Source of the DNA: Candidatus Woesearchaeota archaeon
GTDB taxonomy: Archaea; Nanobdellota; Nanobdellia; Woesearchaeales; GW2011-AR9
Direction of reading: 5' to 3'
Assembly (NCBI GenBank): GCA_016179995.1
Contig: JACPCC010000019.1
Coordinates: forward strand, 1-7,858
Length of the DNA stretch: 7,858 bases
Notes under the pieces: generated by a model
What the model was told of the DNA's origin: nothing
What the model saw: only the letters and a program-made list of their open reading frames with translations
Databases searched by the model: none
Made by a program: the position numbers and the translations under genes
Part shown: positions 1-6,375 of the stretch, piece after piece
How the letters are laid out: every line of letters starts with the position of its first letter
How positions within the stretch are numbered: position 1 is the first letter of the stretch

Positions 1-597
1 CATACTTTTATCTATTGTTGAGCTTATCTCATTAAGAGTATCTTCAAATGAAGAAAGATAACTGTAGATTTCATGTAATTCACGACTATGAAATGCCCCA
101 CTATCAATGTTTTCAATACTTCTATTCAAATGCTGTCTGAAAAGCAACAATGAAGAACGCAAACCATTAATTTTTTCTTGAAATGATATCTCGTAAATCT
201 CTTCTAAGATGAAGTCCTGTTTTAGAGAGACTAACTTAGAGGTCACAAAAGCTAGCAAAAGCAACCCAAAAGTCACCTCTACTATGGCTATTATCTTAAA
301 AAAACCTTGTGGTATAATGTCTCCAAAGCCTGTGGTTGTAGCTGTGACAAAACTAAAGTAAATGTGATCCAATAAATTGTCTACAGGAACATTACTTGAA
401 GAATAAAGTAGATGCGAGTTCTCCCCGCTTAAAAAATAATACATCCCTCCGAAAGAAGCGACAATGAAAGTCCAAACTAGAAAGATGTGCAGAAAACCAA
501 CTTTATCTACCCAAGTAGAGATTCTTTCACTTTTGAAGGATTGTACTTTTCTTAGTTGCGAAAACATTTCTTCGATGGGAATGAAACCTTTGGCCAT
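1..597 (-). CDS. Two-TM potassium channel (ion_trans_2-like), 3' end cut by window
   Basis: The protein is a pore-forming subunit of a K+ channel with two membrane helices; four subunits normally make one pore in the cytoplasmic membrane. The frame is open from the ATG at 597 to the window edge (199 residues, no stop). Residues 1-33 are polar and cytoplasmic, 34-56 form the first helix, about 76-88 the pore helix, 88-93 read TTGFGD (selectivity filter, canonical TVGYGD), and 101-122 form the second helix. Residues 123-199 are charged, helical and cytoplasmic, and resemble no ligand-binding domain I can name; the rest lies outside the window. The ATG is the first in frame after a stop at 616-618 and has no Shine-Dalgarno, so the message may have a short leader or none. 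The gene is divergent from the sugar kinase. The channel fold is secure; the gating signal is unknown. Confidence 0.87.
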   Translation of the reverse strand, partial: MAKGFIPIEEMFSQLRKVQSFKSERISTWVDKVGFLHIFLVWTFIVASFGGMYYFLSGENSHLLYSSSNVPVDNLLDHIYFSFVTATTTGFGDIIPQGFFKIIAIVEVTFGLLLLAFVTSKLVSLKQDFILEEIYEISFQEKINGLRSSLLLFRQHLNRSIENIDSGAFHSRELHEIYSYLSSFEDTLNEISSTIDKSM

Positions 598-735
598 TTT
601 TATACAAATATAAGTTTATTTTAGAATAGAAATAAGTCTCTTTTTAAAAATTATCCTCCTCTAAAGCAATCTAACCATAAACTTTAACGCAACCATTTTA
701 AACCTTAAGATTTTATTAAGCTTAAAAGAAGTTAT

Positions 736-767
736 CTTGACCATAAAAAAAGAGCTTGACCATAAAA
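736..767 (+). repeat. Tandem direct repeat in the kinase leader
   Basis: CTTGACCATAAAA occurs at 736-748 and again at 755-767, a period of 19 bases, and each copy is followed by an AAAGAG or AAAAGAG run. The second copy leads directly into the GAGGT ribosome-binding site of the kinase. It looks like a short tandem duplication of the leader, which would have duplicated part of the Shine-Dalgarno context (GAG). It could bind a regulator or be a neutral slippage product. Confidence 0.6.
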
Positions 768-772
768 GAGGT
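768..772 (+). promoter_or_regulatory. Ribosome-binding site that sets the kinase start
   Basis: GAGGT lies four bases before the ATG at 777. It supports that ATG over the in-frame TTG at 756, which lies inside the leader repeat and has no Shine-Dalgarno at a useful distance. Confidence 0.7.
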
Positions 773-776
773 AATT

Positions 777-1739
777 ATGTTTAAATCAGATGTTTTGTGT
801 GTGGGCTCGGCTACAGTAGATAATATGCTCACTATAGAACAGCCGTTCAGTTCTTTAAAGTTGGGAGACAAAGTTTTAGTTAAATCTACAGAAACGCATA
901 CTGGTGGTGGGGCTACCAATTCTGCTTGTGCTCTGGCAAAATTAAGTTTGAAAGTAAAAATTCTAACGAAGCTGGGGAATGACCACAATGCCGAACTTAT
1001 TCTGAAAGAATTAAAAGAAAATAAAATTAAGAATGTTTGTCCTTGCCGCAGCAAAAAAAATACTGATACGGCAACTATTATCTCATCTACCAAAGAAAAA
1101 GACCGGTTGATATTAGTATACAAAGGTGCTTCTACTGAAATAAGCCTTTGTTCCCACCACAAACAAAATTTTCGCGTAAAATGGATTTATTTAGCCAGCC
1201 TTTTAGGACATTCGTTTTCTACGGCTAAAGAAATTGCTGCTCAAGCACAAAGAAAAAAAGTGTCTTTATTATTTAATCCTTCGCTTTATCTGGCGCAAAA
1301 AGGCCGTAACTATTTAGCCCCAGTACTTCGAGCTACTACTATTTTGGTTCTCAATAAGGAAGAAATGCAAGCACTCTTAAATACTAAAGAGAAAGAGTCT
1401 TCTGGTTTATTACAAAAGTCCAAATCTCTCGGTCCCAAAACAATAATAATTACTAACGGGCCCAAGAGAATGCTGGCTTGGCATGACAATAAAGTTTATT
1501 CTTTAGTTCCACCGGATGTACCCATTGTGCATACAACTGGCGCAGGAGATGCTTTTACTTCCGGTCTACTTTATGCAATTATTAAAAAATACTCTTTTGA
1601 GGATGCTTTACGTTTAGGACAAGTAAATTCCTCTTCCGTGATTCAACATTATGGAGCAAAGAAAGGCTTATTAAATGAGAAACACGCTTTAAATTTAATG
1701 AATAAATATGAGATGAAAGTGACGATTAAAAACAAATGA
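777..1739 (+). CDS. PfkB/ribokinase-family carbohydrate kinase
   Basis: This cytoplasmic kinase transfers a phosphate to a sugar or sugar phosphate. At 320 residues it has the normal family length. The N-terminal glycine-rich substrate motif is TGGGATNSA (42-50), NKEE is at 193-196, ITNGP at 225-229 matches the region before the nucleotide site, and HTTGAGDAF (252-260) is the PfkB signature with anion-hole glycines and catalytic Asp258. The start at 777 is chosen because of GAGGT at 768-772. A class II aldolase starts 38 bases downstream, so the likely substrate is fructose 6-phosphate or fructose 1-phosphate, giving the bisphosphate that the aldolase cleaves. This substrate is inferred from context: the family also includes ribokinases, nucleoside kinases and tagatose-6-phosphate kinases, and sequence alone does not separate them here. 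Confidence 0.88.
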   Translation: MFKSDVLCVGSATVDNMLTIEQPFSSLKLGDKVLVKSTETHTGGGATNSACALAKLSLKVKILTKLGNDHNAELILKELKENKIKNVCPCRSKKNTDTATIISSTKEKDRLILVYKGASTEISLCSHHKQNFRVKWIYLASLLGHSFSTAKEIAAQAQRKKVSLLFNPSLYLAQKGRNYLAPVLRATTILVLNKEEMQALLNTKEKESSGLLQKSKSLGPKTIIITNGPKRMLAWHDNKVYSLVPPDVPIVHTTGAGDAFTSGLLYAIIKKYSFEDALRLGQVNSSSVIQHYGAKKGLLNEKHALNLMNKYEMKVTIKNK

Positions 1740-1777
1740 TAGCCTAGTTAAAAACGAAAACAAAATTATCCTTAAAA

Positions 1778-2692
1778 ATGCTAGCTAAAACCAAAGATTT
1801 ATTGTATCTGGCTCAAAAAGGTCATTACGCTGTTGGACATTTTAATATTAATAATCTTGAGACATTGCAAGGAATTGTCCGCGCCGCAGTGAAGTTGAAC
1901 TCTCCTGTAATCCTGGCTACTTCCGCCGGCGCTATTGATTATGCAGGAATGGAATATTTAGTTTGTTTAGTGAATACCGCAGCCAAATTAAACAAAATAT
2001 CCATTGCTCTACATCTCGATCATGGGCGGGATTTAAATCTCATTAGAAAAGCTATCGATTTAGGTTATTCTTCAGTTATGTTTGATGGCTCACATTTAAG
2101 TTTTGAAGATAATATTAAACTGACTAAAAAAGTTGTAAGCTGGACGCATGCCCGCGGAGTTTCTGTTGAGGCAGAACTTGGCACCATTGGGGGAGCGGAA
2201 GAAAATATCATCTCTAGAAATATTATCTATACTGATACCGCTGCAGCCAAAGAGTTTGTAACTAAAACTGGCTGTGATTTTTTAGCCGTCGCTATTGGTA
2301 CTTCACACGGCGCTTACAAGTTCTCTGGAAAATCAAATCTCAATATTAGTTTATTAAAAGAAATTAGAGACAAAGTAAAAATTCCACTTGTTTTGCATGG
2401 CGCATCTACAGTTCCATTAGCCATGGTTAAACAAGCTGAACAGTATGGGGCAAAACTCGGTCATGTTTGTGGTGTATCTGAAGCGCAATTAAAATTAGCA
2501 GTAAAACATGGAATTTGCAAAGTAAATACTGATACCGATCTACGAATAGCTTTCGATGCGGGAGTAAGAAAATTTATCAAAGAAAAACCACAAGACTTCG
2601 ATCCGCGGCATATATTGGCTCCGGCAAGAGATACGATTCAGAAGGTGGTGGAAGATAAGATAAAGCTGCTGAGGTCTGTTGGAAAAGCATAA
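1778..2692 (+). CDS. fba: Class II (zinc) fructose-bisphosphate aldolase
   Basis: It cleaves fructose 1,6-bisphosphate to dihydroxyacetone phosphate and glyceraldehyde 3-phosphate, or runs in reverse, using a divalent metal. The protein is 304 residues, usual for the shorter class II enzymes. Visible motifs in order: HLDHG (79-83) with the catalytic Asp81 and zinc ligand His82; VMFDGSHL (100-107); VEAELGTIGG (130-139); AIGTSHGAYK (172-181) with zinc ligand His177; LVLHGAS (204-210) with zinc ligand His207; and KVNTDTDLR (248-256), the phosphate-binding segment. NTDTD favours fructose- over tagatose-bisphosphate, which usually differs here; this discrimination is moderate. The ATG has no Shine-Dalgarno, so translation may be coupled to the upstream kinase or start on a leaderless message. 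Most archaea use a class I DhnA-type or bifunctional aldolase/phosphatase, so this bacterial-type enzyme suggests transfer. Confidence 0.93.
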   Translation: MLAKTKDLLYLAQKGHYAVGHFNINNLETLQGIVRAAVKLNSPVILATSAGAIDYAGMEYLVCLVNTAAKLNKISIALHLDHGRDLNLIRKAIDLGYSSVMFDGSHLSFEDNIKLTKKVVSWTHARGVSVEAELGTIGGAEENIISRNIIYTDTAAAKEFVTKTGCDFLAVAIGTSHGAYKFSGKSNLNISLLKEIRDKVKIPLVLHGASTVPLAMVKQAEQYGAKLGHVCGVSEAQLKLAVKHGICKVNTDTDLRIAFDAGVRKFIKEKPQDFDPRHILAPARDTIQKVVEDKIKLLRSVGKA

Positions 2693-2725
2693 AGACCCGA
2701 TAGAGACAAGTACAGAAACAAAGAT

Positions 2726-2731
2726 AGGAGG
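2726..2731 (+). promoter_or_regulatory. Strong Shine-Dalgarno for the DUF2238 gene
   Basis: AGGAGG sits six bases before the ATG at 2738. It is the strongest ribosome-binding site in the plus-strand cluster, whereas the genes on either side (aldolase and HerA) have none, so this membrane protein may be made at a different rate from its neighbours. Confidence 0.75.
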
Positions 2732-2737
2732 AAATAA

Positions 2738-3358
2738 ATGAAACAAAAGGATTTACTATTAATTTTAGGTTTATTTGTTGCATCTTTCTTAATCTGGTCA
2801 CTAATTAATCCTAAAGATTACTTTGTCTGGTTCTTAGAGGTTGTTCCTGCTTTAATAGGTATAACTATTTTAGCTATAATTTATCCAAAGTTTAAATTTA
2901 CTAATCTCATCTATATTTTTGTAGCACTGCATTCTATTATTCTAATAGTTGGCGGCCACTATACTTATGCAGAAAATCCCCTCTTTAATTGGATACGTGA
3001 TTATTTTGGATTAAGTAGAAATTATTATGATCGCCTCGGACACCTAGCTCAAGGTTTCTTTCCAGCAATTATTTTAAGGGAATTTTTGCTGCGCAAAACA
3101 AAATTAGAACGTGGCAAGATGCTTTTCTTTTTAGTGGTTTGTATGGTTTTGGCACTGAGTGCCTCTTATGAAATATTTGAATGGTTAACTGCAATAACTA
3201 CTTCCCCAGGTACAGGAGATGCATTCCTTGGTACTCAAGGAGATGTTTGGGATACACAATGGGATATGTTTTTAGCACTAATAGGAGCTATCGCTTCTCT
3301 GTTAATATTTTCAAAGTATCATGATAAACTGTTGAGGAGAGTTAAAACCGTAAATTAA
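2738..3358 (+). CDS. DUF2238 (YjdF-like) integral membrane protein
   Basis: This is a 206-residue membrane protein of the DUF2238 family, whose E. coli member is YjdF; no biochemical function is established to my knowledge. Hydrophobic segments are near residues 5-23, 32-49, 57-74, 104-118, 127-147 and 176-192, giving about six membrane helices. The family's conserved polar stretches are clear: GGHYTYAENP (72-81), YDRLGHLAQGF (97-107), ASYEIFEW (142-149) and GTQGDVWDTQWDM (165-177). The His, Asp, Glu and Arg residues in these stretches at membrane borders look like an active or metal site, which is inference. It lies 45 bases after the aldolase and 23 bases before the ATPase gene. Nothing in it links it to either; cotranscription is plausible from spacing only. 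Confidence 0.85.
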   Translation: MKQKDLLLILGLFVASFLIWSLINPKDYFVWFLEVVPALIGITILAIIYPKFKFTNLIYIFVALHSIILIVGGHYTYAENPLFNWIRDYFGLSRNYYDRLGHLAQGFFPAIILREFLLRKTKLERGKMLFFLVVCMVLALSASYEIFEWLTAITTSPGTGDAFLGTQGDVWDTQWDMFLALIGAIASLLIFSKYHDKLLRRVKTVN

Positions 3359-3381
3359 GTAATTACTAATTTAAAAATAAA

Positions 3382-6012
3382 ATGGTCTACGAAGTTATCA
3401 TTGGCAGAAGTAAAAAAGACTTAGAAAAGTACGGCAAGGCTGGAGCCATCTTCTTAGGAAAACAGTATGTGCAAATGGGTCAGACTACTTCGTTGTCTAA
3501 TCCAGTTTATATGGATATTGCTGGCTCCCACGTTGTTTTTATCGTCGGCAAAAGGGGGGGCGGAAAATGCCTCCAGGGAGATTCTTTAATAACTTTATCT
3601 GATGGTTCACAAGTAAAAATTAAAGATTTAAAGAATAATCAAGAGAATATATTCACTTTAGACGAAAATTTAAAGATTAAGACAGAAAATAAAACTGATT
3701 TTTACAAACGCTCGGTTGATAAGTTGTTGGAGATTAAATTTAGAACCGGTAAAACTATCAAAGTGACTCCCGAGCATCCTCTTTTAACTGTTAAAGGGTG
3801 GGTTCCGGCAGAGAAACTTAATTTAGGTTCTAGAATAGCCACACCTCGAAAACTAGAGGTTTTTGGAGATCAAGCAATGAAAGAATGTGAAGTTAAACTT
3901 CTGGCTTATTTACTAGCAGAGGGGCATTTGGGCAATAGATTTGTTTTATTTTCTAATTCTGATGAAAAGATAGTAGGAGATTTTAAGCAGGCAGTCAAAG
4001 ATTTTGATTCCAACCTGAGGATTAATAGGCATAGCCATGATTATTGTTTTAGAGTAAGTCAAATAAAAAAGATATTTTCTGATTTAGGCCCTAGAAACAG
4101 TAAAGGGCAGTTTATAACCAACCCAAAATTTGGTCATTCGTCCATCAGAAATTGGCTGGAAACGTTTAATTTATATGGAACTACATCTTTAAACAAATTT
4201 ATTCCTGCAGAAATATTCAAGCTGCCCAGACACCAGCTAAGTATTTTTTTAAACAGGCTTTTTTCCTGCGACGGAACTATTTATCTAAAAGCAGGTGCTT
4301 GGTTTGTAAGTTATTGTTCTTCTTCTAATGAATTGATTTCACAAGTTCAGCATCTGTTATTAAGGTTTGGGATAGTTGGAAGAATTCGTAAGAAAATAAT
4401 TAGGAAAACATTTTTTAGTAATGAGTTAGAGATTTATGGTGAAAATGTCTCTAAATTTTTACAAGAGATTGGATTATATGGAAAGAAAGAAGAAAGAGCT
4501 GCTCTGGCTTTGAAAGAAGCACCTTCTATAATTAGAAATCCAAATGTAGATACTGTTCCTAAAGAGATTTGGGATTTATATCGTCCTGATAATTGGGCAG
4601 AAATTGGTCGAAAATTGGGATATGCCCATCCTAAAGCTATGCGTGAACGTATCCATTATGCACCATCTCGACAAACTTTGTTGCAAATAGCTTTAGCAGA
4701 TGAATCAGACTTACTTTCAAAATTTGCTTGTTCAGATATCTTTTGGGATGAAATAGTCTCTTTGAATTATCTAGAAGGAGAATTTGAAGTATATGATCTT
4801 ACGGTGCCAGAAACACACAATTTTGTAGCTAACGACATCATCGTACATAATTCCTACTCCATAGGCGCTATCGCTGAAGGGCTAGCCGATTTACCTCAAG
4901 AAGTTAAACAAAACCTTTCTATCATTCTACTGGACACTATGGGTATCTATTGGACTATGAAATACCCCAACTATCAGGATGCGGATTTATTGAAAGAGTG
5001 GGGTTTAGGGCCTAGAGGATTAGACGTAAAGATTTATACTCCGGCGGGATTTTTTAAACAATATCAAGAAGAAGGTTTGCCAACCGACTTTCCGTTTTCT
5101 ATCCGCCCTATAGATGTTGGACCGGAAGACTGGTGTTTAGTTTTTGCACTTAATAACAATTCTGCTGAAGGAGTATTGCTTACTAAAATAGTACAGGAAT
5201 TAGCTGAAAAAGAAGAGAGTTATGAATTGGATTATTTGATTGAAGTTATTCAAAAAGACCAAGAGAATGATAAAACTGTTAAGAGCATCTTGATCAACCA
5301 ATTACAAAAAGCGCGTGGCTGGGGTGTTTTTTCCAAGATTGGAACACCTCTGCAAGACCTAGTTGCCAGCGGGCAAGTTACAGTCTTAGATGTTTCTCCC
5401 TATGCTACTATGGCTTCGGGCTGGGAAATAAAAGCTTTGGTAGTGGGTTTAATTTGTCGAGTATTATTCAATCAGCGTATGCTTTCCCGCAGAATTGAAG
5501 AGTTTAAAACAGTCGATGCTTCCATGCACTATTTTACCAAGAAAAAGGATGAGAAGATGACAGAACCTTTGGTGTGGATTGCTTTAGACGAAGCTCACGA
5601 ATTGTTAAAGAAAGATGAGAAAACTGCTGCTACGAATGCATTAATTACTATCTTGAGAGAAGGCCGCCAGCCTGGCATCTCTTTGATTCTTACATCTCAA
5701 CAGCCCGGAAAAATCCATACTGATGTCATGACTCAATCTGATATAGTCCTAGCACATCGTTTGACTGCTCGTATGGATGTAGAAGCTTTACAGCAATTGA
5801 CGCAGAGTTATATGCAGAAAGGCTTGGAGCGAGAAGTTGACCAGCTACCGCGAGTAAAAGGTTCAGCCGTTATATTCGATGATGCTAACGAAAGAATATT
5901 TCCCCTGCAAATGCGTCCGCGCTTTACTTGGCATGGAGGCAGCTCACCGCAAGCTTTGCCCGAGAAAAAAGAATTTTTCAAAGAAGGGTTGAAAAAGTTA
6001 AGGGAGTTGTGA
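3382..6012 (+). CDS. herA: HerA-like (DUF87) hexameric ATPase precursor with Walker A intein
   Basis: The precursor has 876 residues; removing the intein (63-490) leaves 448, a normal length for compact HerA/DUF87 ATPases. Family members are ring-shaped DNA translocases of the FtsK-HerA group; HerA itself works with the nuclease NurA in end resection. Residues 1-50 are a short N-terminal beta-rich region (a HAS-barrel remnant at most). The P-loop GKRGGGK-S is split, with Lys62 before the intein and Ser491 after it. Further on are LLDTMGIYW (516-524), Walker B VWIALDEAHELL (731-742, with Asp736 and Glu737), and ILREGRQPGISLILTSQQP (757-775), which holds the sensor/arginine region typical of HerA. 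No NurA, Mre11 or Rad50 gene is in the window, so a repair role is not shown; a general DUF87 translocase is an alternative. No Shine-Dalgarno precedes the ATG, which lies 23 bases after the previous stop. Confidence 0.9.
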   Translation: MVYEVIIGRSKKDLEKYGKAGAIFLGKQYVQMGQTTSLSNPVYMDIAGSHVVFIVGKRGGGKCLQGDSLITLSDGSQVKIKDLKNNQENIFTLDENLKIKTENKTDFYKRSVDKLLEIKFRTGKTIKVTPEHPLLTVKGWVPAEKLNLGSRIATPRKLEVFGDQAMKECEVKLLAYLLAEGHLGNRFVLFSNSDEKIVGDFKQAVKDFDSNLRINRHSHDYCFRVSQIKKIFSDLGPRNSKGQFITNPKFGHSSIRNWLETFNLYGTTSLNKFIPAEIFKLPRHQLSIFLNRLFSCDGTIYLKAGAWFVSYCSSSNELISQVQHLLLRFGIVGRIRKKIIRKTFFSNELEIYGENVSKFLQEIGLYGKKEERAALALKEAPSIIRNPNVDTVPKEIWDLYRPDNWAEIGRKLGYAHPKAMRERIHYAPSRQTLLQIALADESDLLSKFACSDIFWDEIVSLNYLEGEFEVYDLTVPETHNFVANDIIVHNSYSIGAIAEGLADLPQEVKQNLSIILLDTMGIYWTMKYPNYQDADLLKEWGLGPRGLDVKIYTPAGFFKQYQEEGLPTDFPFSIRPIDVGPEDWCLVFALNNNSAEGVLLTKIVQELAEKEESYELDYLIEVIQKDQENDKTVKSILINQLQKARGWGVFSKIGTPLQDLVASGQVTVLDVSPYATMASGWEIKALVVGLICRVLFNQRMLSRRIEEFKTVDASMHYFTKKKDEKMTEPLVWIALDEAHELLKKDEKTAATNALITILREGRQPGISLILTSQQPGKIHTDVMTQSDIVLAHRLTARMDVEALQQLTQSYMQKGLEREVDQLPRVKGSAVIFDDANERIFPLQMRPRFTWHGGSSPQALPEKKEFFKEGLKKLREL
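3568..4851 (+). mobile_element. Intein with LAGLIDADG homing endonuclease, in the HerA P-loop
   Basis: This in-frame 428-residue insertion (precursor residues 63-490) excises itself from the protein and joins the flanks. Block A starts with Cys63 (CLQGDSLITLSDG); block B is VTPEHPL (128-134) with the TxxH pattern, Thr129 and His132; blocks F and G are VYDLTVPETHNFVAND (470-485) and IIVHN, ending in His489-Asn490, followed by Ser491. All splicing residues are therefore present. The endonuclease motifs are LLAYLLAEG (173-181, acid Glu180) and FLNRLFSCDG (289-298, acid Asp297); both acidic residues are kept, so DNA cleavage may be active. Between the endonuclease and the C-terminal splicing block, DNWAEIGRKLGY (403-414) and what follows look like a helix-turn-helix DNA-binding segment. 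Splicing restores the P-loop GKRGGGKS. Confidence 0.95.
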
Positions 6013-6111
6013 TTCGGCTGGAGAAATTGTAAGTTAGTTAAGATAGTTGTCAAAATAGTAAAGAGAAATAAAACCATAAAATAAGAAATAATAAAAAAAG
6101 AGGTGTATAAA
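6013..6111 (+). promoter_or_regulatory. AT-rich gap and ribosome-binding site before the DUF2892 gene
   Basis: This is a 99-base gap after the ATPase stop. It probably contains the promoter of the small membrane protein, with TATA-like runs near 6066-6085, but I cannot choose one. GAGGTG at 6100-6105, six bases before the ATG at 6112, is a near-perfect complement of the archaeal 16S rRNA 3' end and fixes the start at 6112; the GTG at 6103 lies inside this site and is not a credible start. Confidence 0.5.
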
Positions 6112-6309
6112 ATGGTACAACAAAATTTGGATGCAGTTGATCGTGTATTGCGTTTTGCTTTGGCTTTTTGGTGGCTGGGCCCTTGGGCGCCAAGTTATTG
6201 GAGCTGGTTAAATATAGTAATGTTTGTCATCGGCTGGATTGCTTTAGCAGAAAGTTTTTGGGGCTTTTGCTGGCTGCACAAATGGCTGGGGATAAATCGG
6301 AAGAAGTGA
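6112..6309 (+). CDS. Small DUF2892-type membrane protein
   Basis: This 65-residue protein resembles the DUF2892 family, the short membrane domain also found at the C-terminus of YgaP-type rhodaneses. The family pattern is visible: a polar start with Asn5 and AVDRVLR (8-14), a first hydrophobic segment around 13-28, a second around 33-48, and the closing FWGFCWLHKWLGIN (49-62), where family members usually have a GFCPLY-like motif. Nine of 65 residues are tryptophan, which is extreme. There is no attached rhodanese or other catalytic domain and the function is unknown. The start rests on the GAGGTG six bases upstream. It ends 66 bases before the convergent protease gene. Confidence 0.77.
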   Translation: MVQQNLDAVDRVLRFALAFWWLGPWAPSYWSWLNIVMFVIGWIALAESFWGFCWLHKWLGINRKK

Positions 6310-6324
6310 GCGTTTAATTCGTAA

Positions 6325-6353
6325 TTTTCTTTATTTTTTATTTATTTTATTTT
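6325..6353 (+). terminator. T-rich archaeal-type terminator
   Basis: Shortly after the DUF2892 stop there is a run of T-tracts (TTTT, TTATTTTTTATTTATTTT and so on) with no GC-rich hairpin before it. This matches intrinsic termination in archaea, where T-runs alone suffice. It serves plus-strand transcription; the minus strand here is A-rich and would not terminate the protease transcript. Confidence 0.6.
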
Positions 6354-6375
6354 GAGTGTTTTATCGCTGATATTT

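Larger units (their letters stand above)
598..776. promoter_or_regulatory. Divergent intergenic region, channel / sugar kinase
   Basis: This 179-base AT-rich spacer must hold promoters for two divergent genes. For the minus-strand channel gene a TATA-like run lies at 641-650 (TTTTTAAAAA), about 45-50 bases before the ATG; an alternative is CTTATATT at 607-614. For the kinase, weak candidates are ATTTTAAA at 694-701 and TTTATTAA near 712-719. None is a perfect archaeal TATA box, so the assignments are tentative. An AGGAGGA on the minus strand at 654-660 has no start codon behind it. Confidence 0.35.

Noticed and set aside
654..660. AGGAGGA on the minus strand as a ribosome-binding site
   Set aside because: No ATG, GTG or TTG follows at a usable distance, and the channel start is about 57 bases further on.
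756..776. TTG start extending the kinase by seven residues
   Set aside because: The added codons fall in the leader repeat and across the GAGGT site that serves the ATG at 777.
722..1162. 146-residue minus-strand open frame opposite the kinase
   Set aside because: It lies fully antisense to a well-supported PfkB gene, has no recognisable domain and no ribosome-binding site.
2540..2801. Two overlapping minus-strand open frames (68 and 74 residues) at the aldolase end
   Set aside because: They are antisense to the conserved aldolase C-terminus and to the strong Shine-Dalgarno and start of the next gene, and resemble no family.
3568..4851. Two unrelated genes or a frameshifted insertion in HerA
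   Set aside because: The frame is continuous and all splicing blocks and junction residues are present, so an intein explains it fully.
5808..6077. 89-residue minus-strand open frame opposite the HerA C-terminus
   Set aside because: It is antisense to conserved HerA coding sequence and shows no domain or start signal.
6103..6111. GTG start for the DUF2892 protein
   Set aside because: The GTG is part of the GAGGTG ribosome-binding site; the ATG at 6112 has ideal spacing.
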